Source: Dirofilaria immitis
Taxonomy: Eukaryota; Nematoda; Chromadorea; Rhabditida; Onchocercidae
DNA length: 64,000 nucleotides
Assembly (NCBI GenBank): GCA_024305405.1
Contig: JAKNDB010000054.1
Location: forward strand, 868,001-932,000
Direction of reading: 5' to 3'
The notes under the pieces were generated by a model. The model worked only from the letters and a program-made list of their open reading frames with translations, searched no databases and was not told where the DNA came from. A program made the translations under genes and the position numbers. Below are positions 31,057 to 44,498 of the stretch, piece after piece. How positions within the stretch are numbered: position 1 is the first letter of the stretch; the number at the start of each line of letters is the position of its first letter.

Positions 31057-34000
31057 GCAACAACAACAACAACAGCATTATTCAATTAATAATCATATAT
31101 CGATAAGTAACGGCGAAGCTATTGGTAATTGCGCTGTTGTTGATTCACCTTGTAAGTTATTGAGATTTTTGTCTTATTATGTTTTATTATATTATCAAAT
31201 ATATATGAAAGGGAGAGTAAGATTAATAATTTTAGCAAATATTAATTGATAGGAAAATAAGTGAATTAGATTAGAATATATGTAATTAATGTTATATTAA
31301 TTTTCTTCTTTTTATTACTAGGAAAGAATGATTAATTAATTAATTAATCAGTTTAATCTAGATATGATTAATTTCTTGAGTTAATTAATCAGAGTAAAAT
31401 TTATAGTTAAATGTTGTTGTTTAACTATGACAAATTCAACATGTTGAATACTCATTACTATTCAAATAATATTGTTATTTAAATGTAGATAATGAAAATG
31501 AAAATAAATTTGCATAATAATTATATTTACTTGCGATAGGATAGATTAACTGATATGGAGGAGATAGTATTATTATTAAAAAATGCTACTATAAATATTA
31601 TTTGTTATTAAAACAGTTGCTTAGTTTAGACCGATTAATTAATTAATTAATTATTCTTTCTTAGTAATAAAAATAAAATTAATATAACATTAATTATCAT
31701 TTAATAGTGAATGATCAAATGATATTTAATATACTAAACTATTGCTAAATAAGATTTTTTTTAAAATAAATTTTCACTTATGTTTTATGTAATGAGGCAG
31801 ATATAAATATTTCGAACAAAAGTTAACATCAAAAAATCTTCCGGGTAAAATATTCGATAGGAAAGTTAACATCTTTTCAGCGTATTATTAAATTGAAGAA
31901 TTAGATTTTCAGAACATCAGAAAACAATTTTAATCATTCTTTTCGATTATTTATTACATTCTAAACATTCATTATCAATAAGTAATAAAAAATTGAATTT
32001 CTTTTTATTACTTTTTCTGAGAATCATTTTTTTCCTATTTTATAGTATTTAACAAAATGAAACGTCAATGGCGAAACTATGGTTGGTATACGTCATGTGA
32101 AGAAATGGATGAAGTACGTCGACGAGAAAAAGTATCAAAACGTAAAAGTGTCACTTCAATTCATGGTACAAAAGTTTTTTATCGTTGTAATAATTGGAGA
32201 CGTACGAAATGTAATTTTCGGATGTATGCGATTATTTTCGCATCTGATAAAATGTGCTTATTTGCAAGTGGTGAACATGATCATACGGCTAAAGATTCAT
32301 ATTATGTTACAGAAATTACTCCGCGTAAGTGATTTTTTCAACAATGTTTCTAACAGTTATCAAAGAAATTATAATATCAATGATATCCAGCATTATCATT
32401 TTATCATATAATTATCATTATAGTAATTTTTTTATTATTGAAGTATTCATTACGAAGTATTCATTTCAAGGAATTATTTATGGAACTAATTGTAAACATT
32501 ATGTAGATACCTCTCCTAATTTGATTTTGATTATTGATTATTGATCATTAAAATGAATTATATATTAATTATCTAATTTAGCACTTACTAAACATTCTTA
32601 ATAGGTATTTGCATATTTATTCTATAAATTAGCGTAATTTTTTCATTTGTTAGGAATAAACTGCGAAATATTTGTATTATTTATTTTTGAATATATCATT
32701 ATAGAAGTAGAAAGAGATCCCGAAATAACACTTCCATCTACGACACAGCAAGATCTTCTTACACAGTTTGTTATGAATGCTACCGCTAATTTATTACCTG
32801 ATCATGAGGTAATTTCTCTTTTGTTTTTTTTCGTTATTTTGCATTTTAGAATAATACTAATAATAAATAATTGCTTGTGATAATATGATCCATGATAATT
32901 GTTCATAATTACATCTTTTTGTTTACGAAAGCGCCATATTACTGATTCATACGTAATTATGTATAATTTTTATGGATTATAGTATTGTTATTTGCTTATT
33001 ATTTTTATGAATGAGCAATACTTATCATACATTAAATTTGTTCCATTTATGAAATTGTGTTTTAAAAATTAATCAGTGTTGGTTAGATTTAGATTTGGTT
33101 TATTTTAGTACTTCAACTTAGTATTTAACTTTAAATTTCTGTATCAATTAAAACAAGAAAAATTTATATGTTGTAAAGATGCCATATTAACGATTCATAC
33201 ATATATCCTTGGATTATAGCATCAGCATCGAAATATGATATTAATTATATGTAAATATTACGTCGACGATGATATATGTGTGTTCTCTATTCTCTTCAAG
33301 AAAGAAATGATTAGCGAATGATAGTCATATTTTTGTTTTTTGTTTTTTTAAAAAAATTTTTTTGAAATTCTTGACGTATTGAAACGAAATTGTACTTAGA
33401 CTAACGGATTAGGTGCACAAATGATTCAAATGAATCATCAAAAGAAAAGAAGGGAAAATTAACGAAGGAAATAATATTGAACTGCTTAAAATAAGTTATT
33501 ATAATAAAACTTTGCAATTGCCATCTAAATAATTATAAATCATAATTTTGGATTTGAATTTCATAATCTCATTGCATTCAAATTCAAATTATTTCATATG
33601 ATTGATTACTTGAATTCAAATCGAAATTATGATCTTTGATTTAGTACGTTATTTAATTATTTCTATTGGAGAGAATAAGCTGTTCTTTCTTTTGCATGCT
33701 TAATTGAATGTTTTTGATTAAGATTTTGAAATTTAATAATGGAAATGATAAAATGATTTGTTTTTGTCATTATAAAATGAAATTGAGTATTGATTGATTT
33801 GTCATAATTTTCTGAGATTAAATCATTTTTTTATAGGAAAAGGAATTTTTCTTTTCATTTTTTAAGAAAAAAGCAATAAAATTTTCGTTTCAGTCAAGAC
33901 AAGCGTCAACATCACAGCTGTTAATGTCTTATCTACCTCCGACATATCAGTTAGCGGATGAACAGAGAATAACAGAAATGTTGCAGTTGGCAATGGAAAT

Positions 34001-34797
34001 TAATCATAAATTTACTTTCATTCAAAGGTATTACGCATACTTTTTCTTGGCCTGGAATAGATTAGAACTTAGACAGCAACAAAAATTTGTAAAATTTTTG
34101 AAAGAAAAATTTATTTAAAAGAAACAAATTAATTTTAGTATACCATTATTGATAATTGAATTTATCGGTATGAAAACAAGTCAAGTCTTAATCAGTACTA
34201 GAAGAGGATATTGTCAAACAATGATGATAACTGGTTATAAACAGATGATAAGTAATTCATTTATAGGAATAATGAATTTTGTTTCGAACCAAATGATACA
34301 AAGTTAAAGGGACGAAGCATTGTATTACTGGATGCTGGAACTGTTATACTCGTAATTGAAAGGTTCAATGGAAATGAATTAAGGTATGAAAAAAATTTAT
34401 TGTAATGGAATTAAGGATCGATATACTTATAATCGTTTTCTTAGCTTATTTATACACAATTTATGAAAGCATTAGGTTTGCTTAAAGATAAGAAACAATC
34501 GGCTCAAAAAATTTGTCATATTTTGTACAGTTCAAATTACGAATCATACTTATATTATCAAATCTTTCTTTTCATTTTAATATATTGTAGACATTAACGA
34601 TGTAATGTGATGGAAATTAATCAGGCAATTTTAAAAAAAGTTATCAAAATCATACCATATCCATCTTATCTACAATTATTATCATTTTTAGTCGTGAAAT
34701 ATGGCAAAAAGGATATTGGAATCAATTTCTTTGGGCTATACGAGGCAAATGTATGCGTGTAACGTATCAAAATTTTAAAGAACCAGCTTATTTATAA
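30698..34797 (+). CDS. PolyQ protein with a WRKY-GCM1/FLYWCH-like zinc-binding domain
   Basis: Not recognised as a named gene. Six exons join in perfect phase without repair: 30698-31151, 32046-32324, 32705-32808, 33894-34027, 34267-34383 and 34692-34797, giving 397 aa. Residues 1-151 are low complexity: a Gln/Glu-rich stretch, then SLDLQCDEEFDETLAERPST, then Gln runs of which the longest is 27 residues coded by mixed CAA and CAG. Residues about 160-232 form a compact domain with HGTKVFYRCNNWRRTKC, C199 and C207, and SGEHDH with H229 and H231. This C-x7-C-x21-H-x-H pattern, with FYRC and GEHDH, matches the WRKY-GCM1/FLYWCH superfamily of DNA-binding or transposase-associated zinc domains. Residues about 280-397 are a second globular part (YLPPTYQLADEQRITEML; IWQKGYWNQFLWAIRGKC) that I do not recognise. 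A nuclear, DNA-binding role is inferred. Intron 1 carries a MITE-like element. Confidence 0.88.
30773..31077 (+). repeat. CAA/CAG coding repeats in the polyQ gene
   Basis: Two Gln-coding clusters are separated by a non-repetitive acidic segment at about 30856-30945. The longest uninterrupted Gln run is 27 codons, ending before His at 31076. CAA predominates with scattered CAG, which should limit slippage relative to a pure CAG tract. Confidence 0.95.
31283..31695. mobile_element. MITE-like element with ~75-bp terminal inverted repeats
   Basis: The left arm 31283-31359 and the reverse complement of the right arm 31622-31695 share TAATTAATGTTATATTAATT, then TTTTTATTACTA-GAAAGAAT and four ATTA units ending AATC-GT. 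They are about 90% identical over 73-77 bp. The interior (about 262 bp) has no ORF. Both ends are flanked by TA, which fits a Tc1/mariner-type target duplication but is weak evidence in AT-rich DNA. It lies wholly inside intron 1 of the polyQ gene. Confidence 0.65.
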
Positions 34798-37700
34798 TAT
34801 ATATGTTTATAAAAGTATTTCTAATTTCTACTTATCACTAGTATTATTTATGTTTATAACAGTTTATCTTTTACTTTTTTATTTTATTTCTCATCAAACT
34901 CTTCGGTGAATTTTGATGCTTTTATTATATCTGAAAATTTCTGTCTTTCTTTTATGATGTTTATAAATTTTAATTTTATAGACAAAAAAAAACGGATTAT
35001 TCATTAACACAGGATAATATATCAGATTTATGAAATTTATTTCCCATTTTTGTATATCGCATTGAAAATCTTCTATACGAATTTTATCAATAAGATTTTA
35101 ATGCAGCAGAAAAATAATGGATATATTTTTAGAGAAACTTAAAATTTAAATCTCTAATTGAAAATAAGGGATTTTGTCGAGAATTCAGGTAAATTTCTGG
35201 AAATTCATCTTTTTAAATCAAAAATTGCACACATTGAACCATAAATATTAAAATTCGAATTGTTCATTCCTGTACCGTATCGCTATTATGTCTTTCCCAA
35301 TAATACGTGTATTGAAGTTTAAACGTTTATTTATCAAATTGTTTTCTAATCTTCTACACATTAAACTAATACTTCTATAAAGATTTTGCAGCGTTTTTTT
35401 GATAAATGAATATCTCCTGTTAATATTTCATGATTTCACGTCTAATTCTCACTTGATTATTCCACGTACATTTAAAGACAGTAAATTGCTTTGACACTGT
35501 TTGAAATATATCAACTTATAGTTAAGGCGGAAAAACTGATGAATCAATATAAAATTAGAATTTTAATATGTGAAAATAAGGTTATATTTTATACGAAAAA
35601 ATGAAAACTTATTTTTATCTGTTTTTTTTTGATTCTAAATAATTATTATTAAACTTTGACGTAATACCAATTTCATCACACATAAATTAGCGTTATAATC
35701 GATGGATTATTTATAATGAAGTAATAATAATAGTGCATTAGGAATCTTCTATCTTCATTATGATCATTTTTATATAGGAAGGGAATTTAATTTCAATCAT
35801 TTTATCCTAAATTAGATACTAGGATGATAATAATTAGAATTTCTTCTTAAAATATTCATTAGCGTACTTCATAATTATTCAGATCTATGCATATTATCTT
35901 AGTAATAATCAATCATGAATACAGTATTATGTTTATAATGTGCATTCATATTTATTGAATTATTAAAATCTTTGATCATTAATCAATTATAATTTCGTTA
36001 TCGATCAATTTTAATCATCTATTCAATTTAAACATGATCAATAATTATACATTCTTGACTGATTTCATTTGCATTAAGATGTATACAGTTTTGATTTTAA
36101 AAATATGAATAATTCATCTTTTATGAAATTATTCATAAAAATCTTTTATTTAAAAAAATAACTTTTATTATTTTATTTAATTTCTATAAATAATAATTTG
36201 ATCAAACTTATGCTTATATACTTATGCTTAAATGTTGAAATCTTTTATTCTTACTTAAGTCATAAAATATATCGTGATTATTTTTTAATTTTTTAATTTC
36301 AATTAAATGAATGGAATTTCAAGATATAATCGTATTTTCTTAAAAGTAGTATGTAAATTTAATCGTTAATTGATCATTTTGTTGAATTTATATTTGATTT
36401 TTTATATATTTTTATTTTTGATTTCTTTAACAAAAATTTTCTCACTTTTGTAAATAATTTATTATGAACAAACAAACTTGCATATTTGAATAAGTTTTCC
36501 ATTTCAATTTCTAATTCTAATTTCGCTGAAAATATTTGTGTGAAATATATAGTATATAGAAGGGATAATTTATTGATAATGTATGTGCCTTTTGATATAT
36601 AATTTTTATATTTAATTATAAATAAAAATAACATGGATATCTAAATGTGAAATGCATTGTATTTAGTAACTTTCTGTTATTGAATATGAAATTAGTAGAA
36701 AATAATCATGGAATTTCTTCCCGAATCGAATTTCAGGATTTCAGGATTTGCCCTCAATTTAAAGAAAACTTAACTAGGCATCAATTATTAAGCATTTATT
36801 GCATATAGATATATGATGTTATCGATTTGAATTTGATTTGAAATTTAATGAATTGAAAATGAAACACAAAATGAGTAAATTGCAATTCCAATATTTCAAT
36901 CGCTACTAATTTAATAAAAGAAAATTTAAATATCTCAATCCAGTATCACATTTTTTTCAATATCTCAAATGCTACTTATTATCCATTTTATCATTCGTCA
37001 TCATTCTCGATGAAAGAAAATTAAAATCCAGTAAAATAATAAAATTTGAGATAGGAAATGAAATATATGAAGAAAAAGGCTAATAGATCTGTCAGCCAAA
37101 TTATCCATTTTTATTCCATATTATTCGTTATATTTTGTTTTCTATTCCCTCCATATCATTATCATTATCATTTATTTTATCATTATCTTCATTCTCATTG
37201 AATGCATTAGAAAGATCATCATTCTCGACAAGTGTATATGTTAGATTCAACCATATTTTAATTTTCACGCTTTATTCAGTAGCTTAATATTATTCTGATA
37301 TTGCCTGAAATAGTATCAAATAATATATAGAATTAAATTTATTATCAATCAATATTAATATCAAATAAAATTTATCGTAATTTTTTTCATATAATTGTTA
37401 TAGACTATACTTAAGACTTGTCCATTTATATTATAACATTTAAAAGTAATTAAATTTTAAAAATGTGGTGAATTTGATAAATTAAAATATTTTTAAATTT
37501 GTCAAATTTAGCCTTTGTTAGACATAATTATTAGTATTTTATTTTCTTTTTATAAAAGGGAATGTATTTAAATAAGATTAGTATACGATATATTTAAAAA
37601 AATAGGTAAATTATAGGTATTTCTGTATAAGTTATTCATTTCTTTATTAAAGGGAAATGAAAAACTGAAGTACTAAATTTTTGGGAATCTTTTTTTCTAT

Positions 37701-38998
37701 TTTATTCGAAAATTTTCTTTTTCAATTTATAATTATTTTCATTTGTCATTATATTAAAAAACTTTTATATTATTTTATTTTTTATTAGGCGGTGGATCTC
37801 TCATTATCAATAAGCGGTTGATTTCATTATTAATAAATATCTAATATGCTATTCATTTCTCATATATATGTATTAAATTTAATTTTTCAATGATGAAATT
37901 AGGAATTATATTTCAACCTGTTATTAAAACATTTTGCATTTAAATATATGTTTTAAATTGATTAAATTTTAGATTCTAAAATAGGTTCACTTATTAGGTA
38001 ATCATATTTATCTTTAAATTCATTTCTATTCTCATCGATTGACGTCATTTACACTTATTTTTTGACGTAATAAACGTCAGATATAATTCTATTTGAGCAT
38101 TTCTCGACTGAATGATTCGATCATTTCTTGATCTTATTCTCTCACATGTATTGATTAGATATATAAATGACAGAAGCTTTTGCTTTTCTATCATTTTTTT
38201 GTTTAAAATTTTACAAATGAAATATTATATTTTTCCTATACTTCTCTCTTCTTTACTTTCTTTTAAATTTTGTTAAATTACATCTGTGAATTATAATAAA
38301 AGTAATTTTATTGTAAATAAAAACTTTGAATCAATCAATAATAAATATCTTTAAGAATTATTTTTATGATATCTATCAATAGGACATATTATTAAGAATT
38401 AAAAGAACTTTTAACGCAATCAATTGATATTATATATCATTAAAAATTAAGTTTTATGCAATTAATCAATAACGTATATTGCAAGAATTGTCTTCATCAA
38501 ATCATTTCTAATTTTTTGTATTCGATAATGTAAATTAATTACAAATAATTATATGATATTTTGAAACAATGCTTAAAGATAGAAATTATTGATTGATTCT
38601 AAAATATCCTTCAGAATGTAGAAAGATTAAAATCTTAAAGTCTCCTCCATCCTACCTCATTATCAATGCTATTATCAATATTTGCTACTAATTATTTGAG
38701 CTCATATTAAATTTCATGGACGAAGACAAATTGAATTAAAAATTTTAGAAAAAATCTACTAAAATTTTTAAAATTAATCAATCTGTAAAATTTAAATTAA
38801 TTGAAATTCAATTAATCAAAGATTTCTCAATTGATTGCATATGCACATCATATTTCATATTTCATTGCATACAACGACAACAGTTGCGTATTTCCTCCTA
38901 TCGCAGGCTTACCTACGGTAGCTAAGTTCGTTATAGATTATTTACTCTGACGCTTGCTCATTTTACTTGCCGTGTGTGAAGATATACGTATGCGCTTG

Positions 38999-39046
38999 CG
39001 TATATGATGATTCGTGCAACACGTATATGATGATTCGTGCAACACA
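38999..39046. repeat. 23-bp tandem repeat, two copies, upstream of iPGM
   Basis: CGTATATGATGATTCGTGCA recurs with a 23-bp period (38999 and 39022), about 230-280 bp before the iPGM ATG. Confidence 0.9.
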
Positions 39047-39199
39047 TATAAATTTATAATATTTGGAATTTTTAATTTTTTAAGACAAACTTTTGCATAT
39101 ATTTTTATATTGTTTTTTTGTTCTTCACCTCATACCATTTCGCGTTCTATCGATTTTTAATGAGTCATTTTTTTGTCCGATCTTATTTTCACATGAAAA

Positions 39200-39228
39200 T
39201 TGACGTAATATGTGTAGTAATACGTCAA
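39200..39228. promoter_or_regulatory. Inverted TTGACGTA / TACGTCAA pair before iPGM
   Basis: TTGACGTA at 39200-39207 and TACGTCAA at 39221-39228 are perfect 8-bp inverted repeats around a 13-nt loop. They resemble ATF/CREB half sites (TGACGT). They end 12 bp before the probable spliced-leader acceptor and could be a paired transcription-factor site or an outron stem-loop. Confidence 0.45.
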
Positions 39229-39236
39229 ATTCTATT

Positions 39237-39243
39237 CTTCCAG
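39237..39243 (+). promoter_or_regulatory. Probable spliced-leader acceptor of iPGM
   Basis: TTCTTCCAG ends at 39243, 35 nt upstream of the ATG at 39279. The intervening bases contain no other ATG. Confidence 0.5.
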
Positions 39244-39278
39244 AAGGTTTCCAACTTCTGCGAAAAAAAAGTGACGAA

Positions 39279-42200
39279 ATGAGTGGAGTAAAGAATCGAG
39301 TATGTCTGGTAGTGATCGATGGTTGGGGAATTAGTAATGAAAGCAAAGGTTTTGTTTATTCGTTTTTTTTTATTTTTCAACTTTATTTTTATAATAGAGT
39401 TTTTGAAATATATTTAATAATTATATAAACGTCAATGAATATAAGATGAATAGTATTTTGATTATTAATATCATAAGTATTTTTTTTTTTGATCATAGTG
39501 AGAGGCATACTGGATGGAGAATTCGTATTATAGGTATTTTGACAGGTTAAATATATTGATTTTTATAATATTTTACGTAAGCTTTCGCATTGTTTTTCGA
39601 ATTTCTACACATGTGATTTGCGTTTTATTATTCTTTATCGATATCTCGAAGAATGTATAATCGATAGTGATATTTTTTATGCAAAATTTCAGTAAAGAAT
39701 AGTAACCTTGTTTTTGCAGGTAATGCAATATTGAATGCTAAAACACCGATTATGGATGAGCTTTGTGCTTTGAATTCACATCCAATTGAAGCACATGGTT
39801 TACATGTTGGTTTACCGGAAGGACTTATGGGTAATTCGGAAGTGGGTCATTTAAATATTGGCGCTGGACGTGTTGTTTATCAGGTAATATAAAGTTTTAA
39901 GTAGTGCTTTGTAGCATTCTTGCGAATTTTTCGAAAATTTCCTTTAGAAAAATTCTAGAATTTTTTAATGTGTTCGAAATGACTTGAATATTTACTAATA
40001 TAGATATTTTAACTAATAATTGTTTTATTTAAGGATATTGTGCGTATAAATTTAGCGGTGAAAAATAAAACTCTGGTAGAAAATAAGCATTTGAAGGAAG
40101 CTGCTGAACGTGCAATTAAAGGGAATGGTCGCATTCACTTATGTGGCTTGGTAGGAGTTGCATCTGATTTTATTCACCAATTTGGTTATTTATTTTTATT
40201 TGTTCATGCACTGTTGGATACATTATCTCTTAAAGTTATTTAGTCGCAAATGGCAAGACTTATTTTCTTATTTTTATATAGTTGCGCGTTCAAAAGTTGA
40301 GTTATATTTCTAGAATATATATGCTTAGACTTCCTTATGCTGTAGTTGTTTATTTTTGATTAATTTCATGCGAACGAAAATAATATATATAATCTTTGTT
40401 ATGCTCTTCTGCTCTTCTTAGTATCTAAGACTTAAAGGTTGAATTTTCTGAGCCATTACTGTTTCCTGTCCCTATATGACATACGCGTGATGAATTATGT
40501 TATGTATAAAGTTAAGAATATAAAATTCATGAATTTTAAACATCAAAAAAATTTTCAGGTTAGCGATGGTGGTGTTCATTCTCACATCGACCATTTATTT
40601 GCACTGGTAACAGCTTTAAAACAGCTAAAAGTACCACAACTTTTCATTCACTTCTTCGGAGATGGCCGTGATACAAGTCCAACTAGTGGAGGTACTATTC
40701 ATTTTTTTATTTACTTATTTAATTTCCTTTGAATTATTGCAAGAAAATTTCAAAAATAAAAGCAGGAGGATTTTTTTCTCTATTTTCAGTTGGTTTCCTT
40801 GAACAGCTTATTGATTTCGTCAATAAGGAGCAATATGGTGTAATAGCGACAATAGTAGGACGCTACTACGCGATGGACAGGGATAAGCGATGGGAACGAA
40901 TTCGGGTACACAGCGTCATAATTTTTTATTGCTTTCATTACTATCAATTTATTAAAATCTTTTTACTGGAATTCTCAAATTATTTAAGCCTATTATCAAA
41001 TCAGTCAGAAAATAAATTATGTTGATAAGGCTGTTTGCTGGGAATATGATTCTTTTCATGATACTCATAACGTTCGTTTTGTTATCGTGTTTCATGCTAA
41101 ACAATAAAATAGTTCTGATAATTTATACTGCAATTCTTTTTGAGAATGTAGTTATTTTACTGCTAATTTAGATCTGTCACGACAAAATTGTTCGTTCGTC
41201 TGATTTTGTGATAGATTATTTCTCTAGTTTCACATTGTTTTTTTAGGTATGCTATGATGCACTGATTGCTGGCGTTGGTGAGAAGGCTACAATTGATAAA
41301 GCAGTTGATGTTATCAAAAGTCGATATGCAAAAGATGAAACTGATGAATTTTTAAAACCAATAATTCTTTCGGATGAAGGACGTACAAAAGGTAAATTAC
41401 GTTGTAATTCTATTTTTCAAAGTCTGCTAGTTCTATATAAGGCGTCAGATCCATATTTTATATCAAGGTATATTTTTTTAACTAAAGAATCTTTATCATT
41501 TTTAATATTTACGGCGAAGTGTTTCGCATCATTCGATGGTTATGAGCTATAGGAAAGTAAATGATAAGATTTGTCTTTATAATCCTAAATTATGAATTAC
41601 CAGGTGGTTTATTTATAAAAAGAATTGATTGATAAATAGGAACTATTTTTTAAGTTCTTTTGCATCATTTTATGGGATTAATTCAAAATTATAATATGAC
41701 GAAATTGTGATGAGACTTCGTATCTTTCAAAATATATGGTTATTATAAATACCAGTCATAAATCGTAATACTGGAGTAATTTAAATTGATATTTCGTCAA
41801 TTCATTGATTGCAAAAAAAGATGAATATAGTTTTTTACTTAAGATGGTGATACCTTGATATTCTTCGATTATCGAGCTGATCGTATGCGAGAAATCACTG
41901 AATGCATGGGTATGGAACGATATAAGGATCTCAAATCAGATATTAAACATCCGAAAAATATGGTATGTATATGCGTTCATCAAAAATCAAGAGAAAGGCT
42001 CAAGAAATGTTTTTATTCAATACATTAATATAGAAAGAAAGTCATAATTGAAAGGGTGAGTTATTGAAGTGAGGAATTTTTATATAAAAGAATCAATAAC
42101 GTATTGACGTAATTCTATTTTTGAAGAATATCTGTTGGGAAGTGCTTTCAAGATTTTCATTATAGTATTTCGAAATCAGTTTAATCAATATTATTCACGT

Positions 42201-44478
42201 AAATGCTTCAGCAAGTGATTGGAATGACGCAGTACAAGGCAGAATTTACATTCCCGCACTTTTCCCTCCAGAATCTCATAAAAATGTATTGGCAGAATGG
42301 TTATCTGTAAACGGAGTAACACAATTTCATTGTGCCGGTTGGTTTTATTTTTACTAATTTAGTAATACTTAATTAAAATTTTTTCATTAGGACAACTTAT
42401 AATTCTAATTTGATTCCTATTCGATTTCAACTTTTGAGCCATTATTAAGTGCCAAAATGTCAGTTATCTTCCTGTAGGTGCTATATATCGTTTCAGTTTC
42501 CAATAATATTAGAATGTATGGAATATATGATATAATGTATTAATGGAAATGCACATTTCATCTCATGCGGGTTTTGTCTTTTTGCTTAACTAATTAGCCA
42601 TATATGAGCCAGTAGAAAAAAAAAAACAAAAAGGGCAAAAAAACTAAATATGAAAAAAGTTTCTTGAATTCAATCTTTATTCATGTAAAATAATTCCTAA
42701 CATTTCAGAATATCATATCTATTCAGTAAGTGATAGTTAAAAGTTTTAAATCGTTAGCACAATAAGCTACCGTTTACTAAAAAGATATGATCACAAAATT
42801 AATCTTAATTATAAAATTAAAAATCAATCCGTTGACATAAAATCCATACAGTGACAAACGAAATGAATATGCATTATATAATTCTAGAATTTACTTCGTA
42901 TCATATATATATAATATATGAGGTTAAATAAATTGTAAAATTATTTCGATCTTTCAAAATTAACACTATACATTTATGTAGCAATTTCCTAACAAATTTA
43001 TTCTATTCCTGTTAATTATAGTAAAATTTATTATTTCATCAAATAGCATTCGCATTTTACAGAAACTGAAAAATACGCGCACGTTACATTCTTCTTCAAC
43101 GGAGGTGTAGAGAAGCAATTTGAAAATGAAGAACGTTGTTTGGTGGCATCACCAAAAGTTGCTACTTATGATCTCGATCCGCCAATGAGTTCAGCTGGAG
43201 TGGCTGATAAGGTTAGGTATTCTTTAATATAAAATACTTTTCGTAACCAAACCATATAATACTGCTCGTCATAACAGAATGTTTTAATTTGAGATTTACA
43301 AACAAAAAAGAGAGTCTGAAAGATTTTTCGAAATGTTTAGTGTTTTGAATCTTAAAAATTTTTTCGGGCAAGAATTCTGTAATTTATTGTTTCTCTTAGA
43401 TGATAGAACAGTTGGATCGAAAAGCACATGCATTTGTCATGTGTAATTTTGCGCCTCCTGATATGGTTGGTCATACTGGTGTTTATGAAGCAGCTGTGAA
43501 AGCAGTTGAAGCAACTGGTTATTTTTTCAATTATTCGTTCCTTCCTAAATTGGGATGGACAGCTAATATACTCACAGTGAAAAAGAATTAATGATATTTT
43601 AAGTTTTATGTTGCAAAAATACAATGGATGTAACTAATGCTTTGGCTAATTCGAAATCACAAATAATTTTTTCTGTTATGAGAAATGTTCAGAATTTTTT
43701 CCTTTTTATTAGTTTTGATATACTTATTCCATTGTTACCGTTTAGAAGTTTTTTCAGATATCGCAATTGGACGGATATATGAAGCATGCAAGAAAAACGA
43801 TTATATATTGATGGTAACTGCCGATCATGGCAATGCTGAAAAATGATGGCACCAGATGGTAGCAAACATACTGCTCACACTTGCAATTTAGGTATGATTT
43901 CTGTTTTTACAATTCTTATTAAAACTCATCTGTAAGTTTGAAATGTATTGAGCACTTCATCTCAAAAATTTTCAATGAATTCAGTGAGGATTAAGAGGTT
44001 TTCTTGTCCTTCACAAATAGTTTTAATATGCATCAGTTGTTTAATAGAATCCTGAACATTTAATGCTTATCATGTGATGTAATAATATATAGTCAAAATT
44101 ACTAGTTATCGTTTCAAGATATGTCAGAAATTTTGATTATTCAGTTGACATGTATTTTGAGTTTTTAGACTCCATTCATTTCACAGTTTAGGATACTGTA
44201 CTGATTTAATTTTAAGCAATTGTGATAAATTCAGAAATAATGATACTATAGTTAAAATACTGTTATTCATCTTTATCCATCATTAGATTTTATTTCGTAG
44301 TGATTTTTGATTTTTGCTTATAGTTCCATTCACTTGCTCGTCAATGAAATTCAAATTTATGGACAAATTACCGGATCGAGAGATGGCTCTTTGCGATGTT
44401 GCTCCAACAGTTTTAAAAGTTATGGGTCTGCCGTTGCCTCCTGAGATGACTGGAAAACCAGTAGTTACTGAAGTCTAG
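39279..44478 (+). CDS. ipgm-1: 2,3-bisphosphoglycerate-independent phosphoglycerate mutase
   Basis: A glycolytic and gluconeogenic enzyme that interconverts 3- and 2-phosphoglycerate in the cytosol, using metal ions and a phosphoserine intermediate; mammals use an unrelated cofactor-dependent enzyme. Twelve exons: 39279-39348, 39720-39883, 40034-40150, 40559-40691, 40790-40905, 41247-41391, 41844-41962, 42212-42337, 43063-43211, 43400-43517, 43758-43891 and 44324-44478. Motifs are [11 protein letters not shown] (metal Asp14), [17 protein letters not shown] (phosphoserine Ser63), [38 protein letters not shown] and TADHGNAEK. An ATG at 39210 is in frame but upstream of the likely trans-splice site, so 39279 is preferred. 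Two one-base deletions are inferred: near 42256 (PALFPPESH region) and in the A run 43839-43843, where the literal frame stops right after NAEK. Restored length is 515 aa, the usual nematode size. Confidence 0.97.
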
Positions 44479-44492
44479 AAGTTTTGTTAACT

Positions 44493-44498
44493 AATAAA
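44493..44498 (+). terminator. Probable polyadenylation signal of iPGM
   Basis: AATAAA lies 14 nt after the stop codon, the only consensus signal near the gene end. Confidence 0.6.

Larger units (their letters stand above)
34798..39236. other. Gene-free AT-rich stretch between the polyQ gene and iPGM
   Basis: No exon, RNA gene or long repeat was recognised. The right end (about 38870-39060) is somewhat GC-richer, contains a 23-bp tandem repeat, and may belong to the iPGM promoter. Confidence 0.6.
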
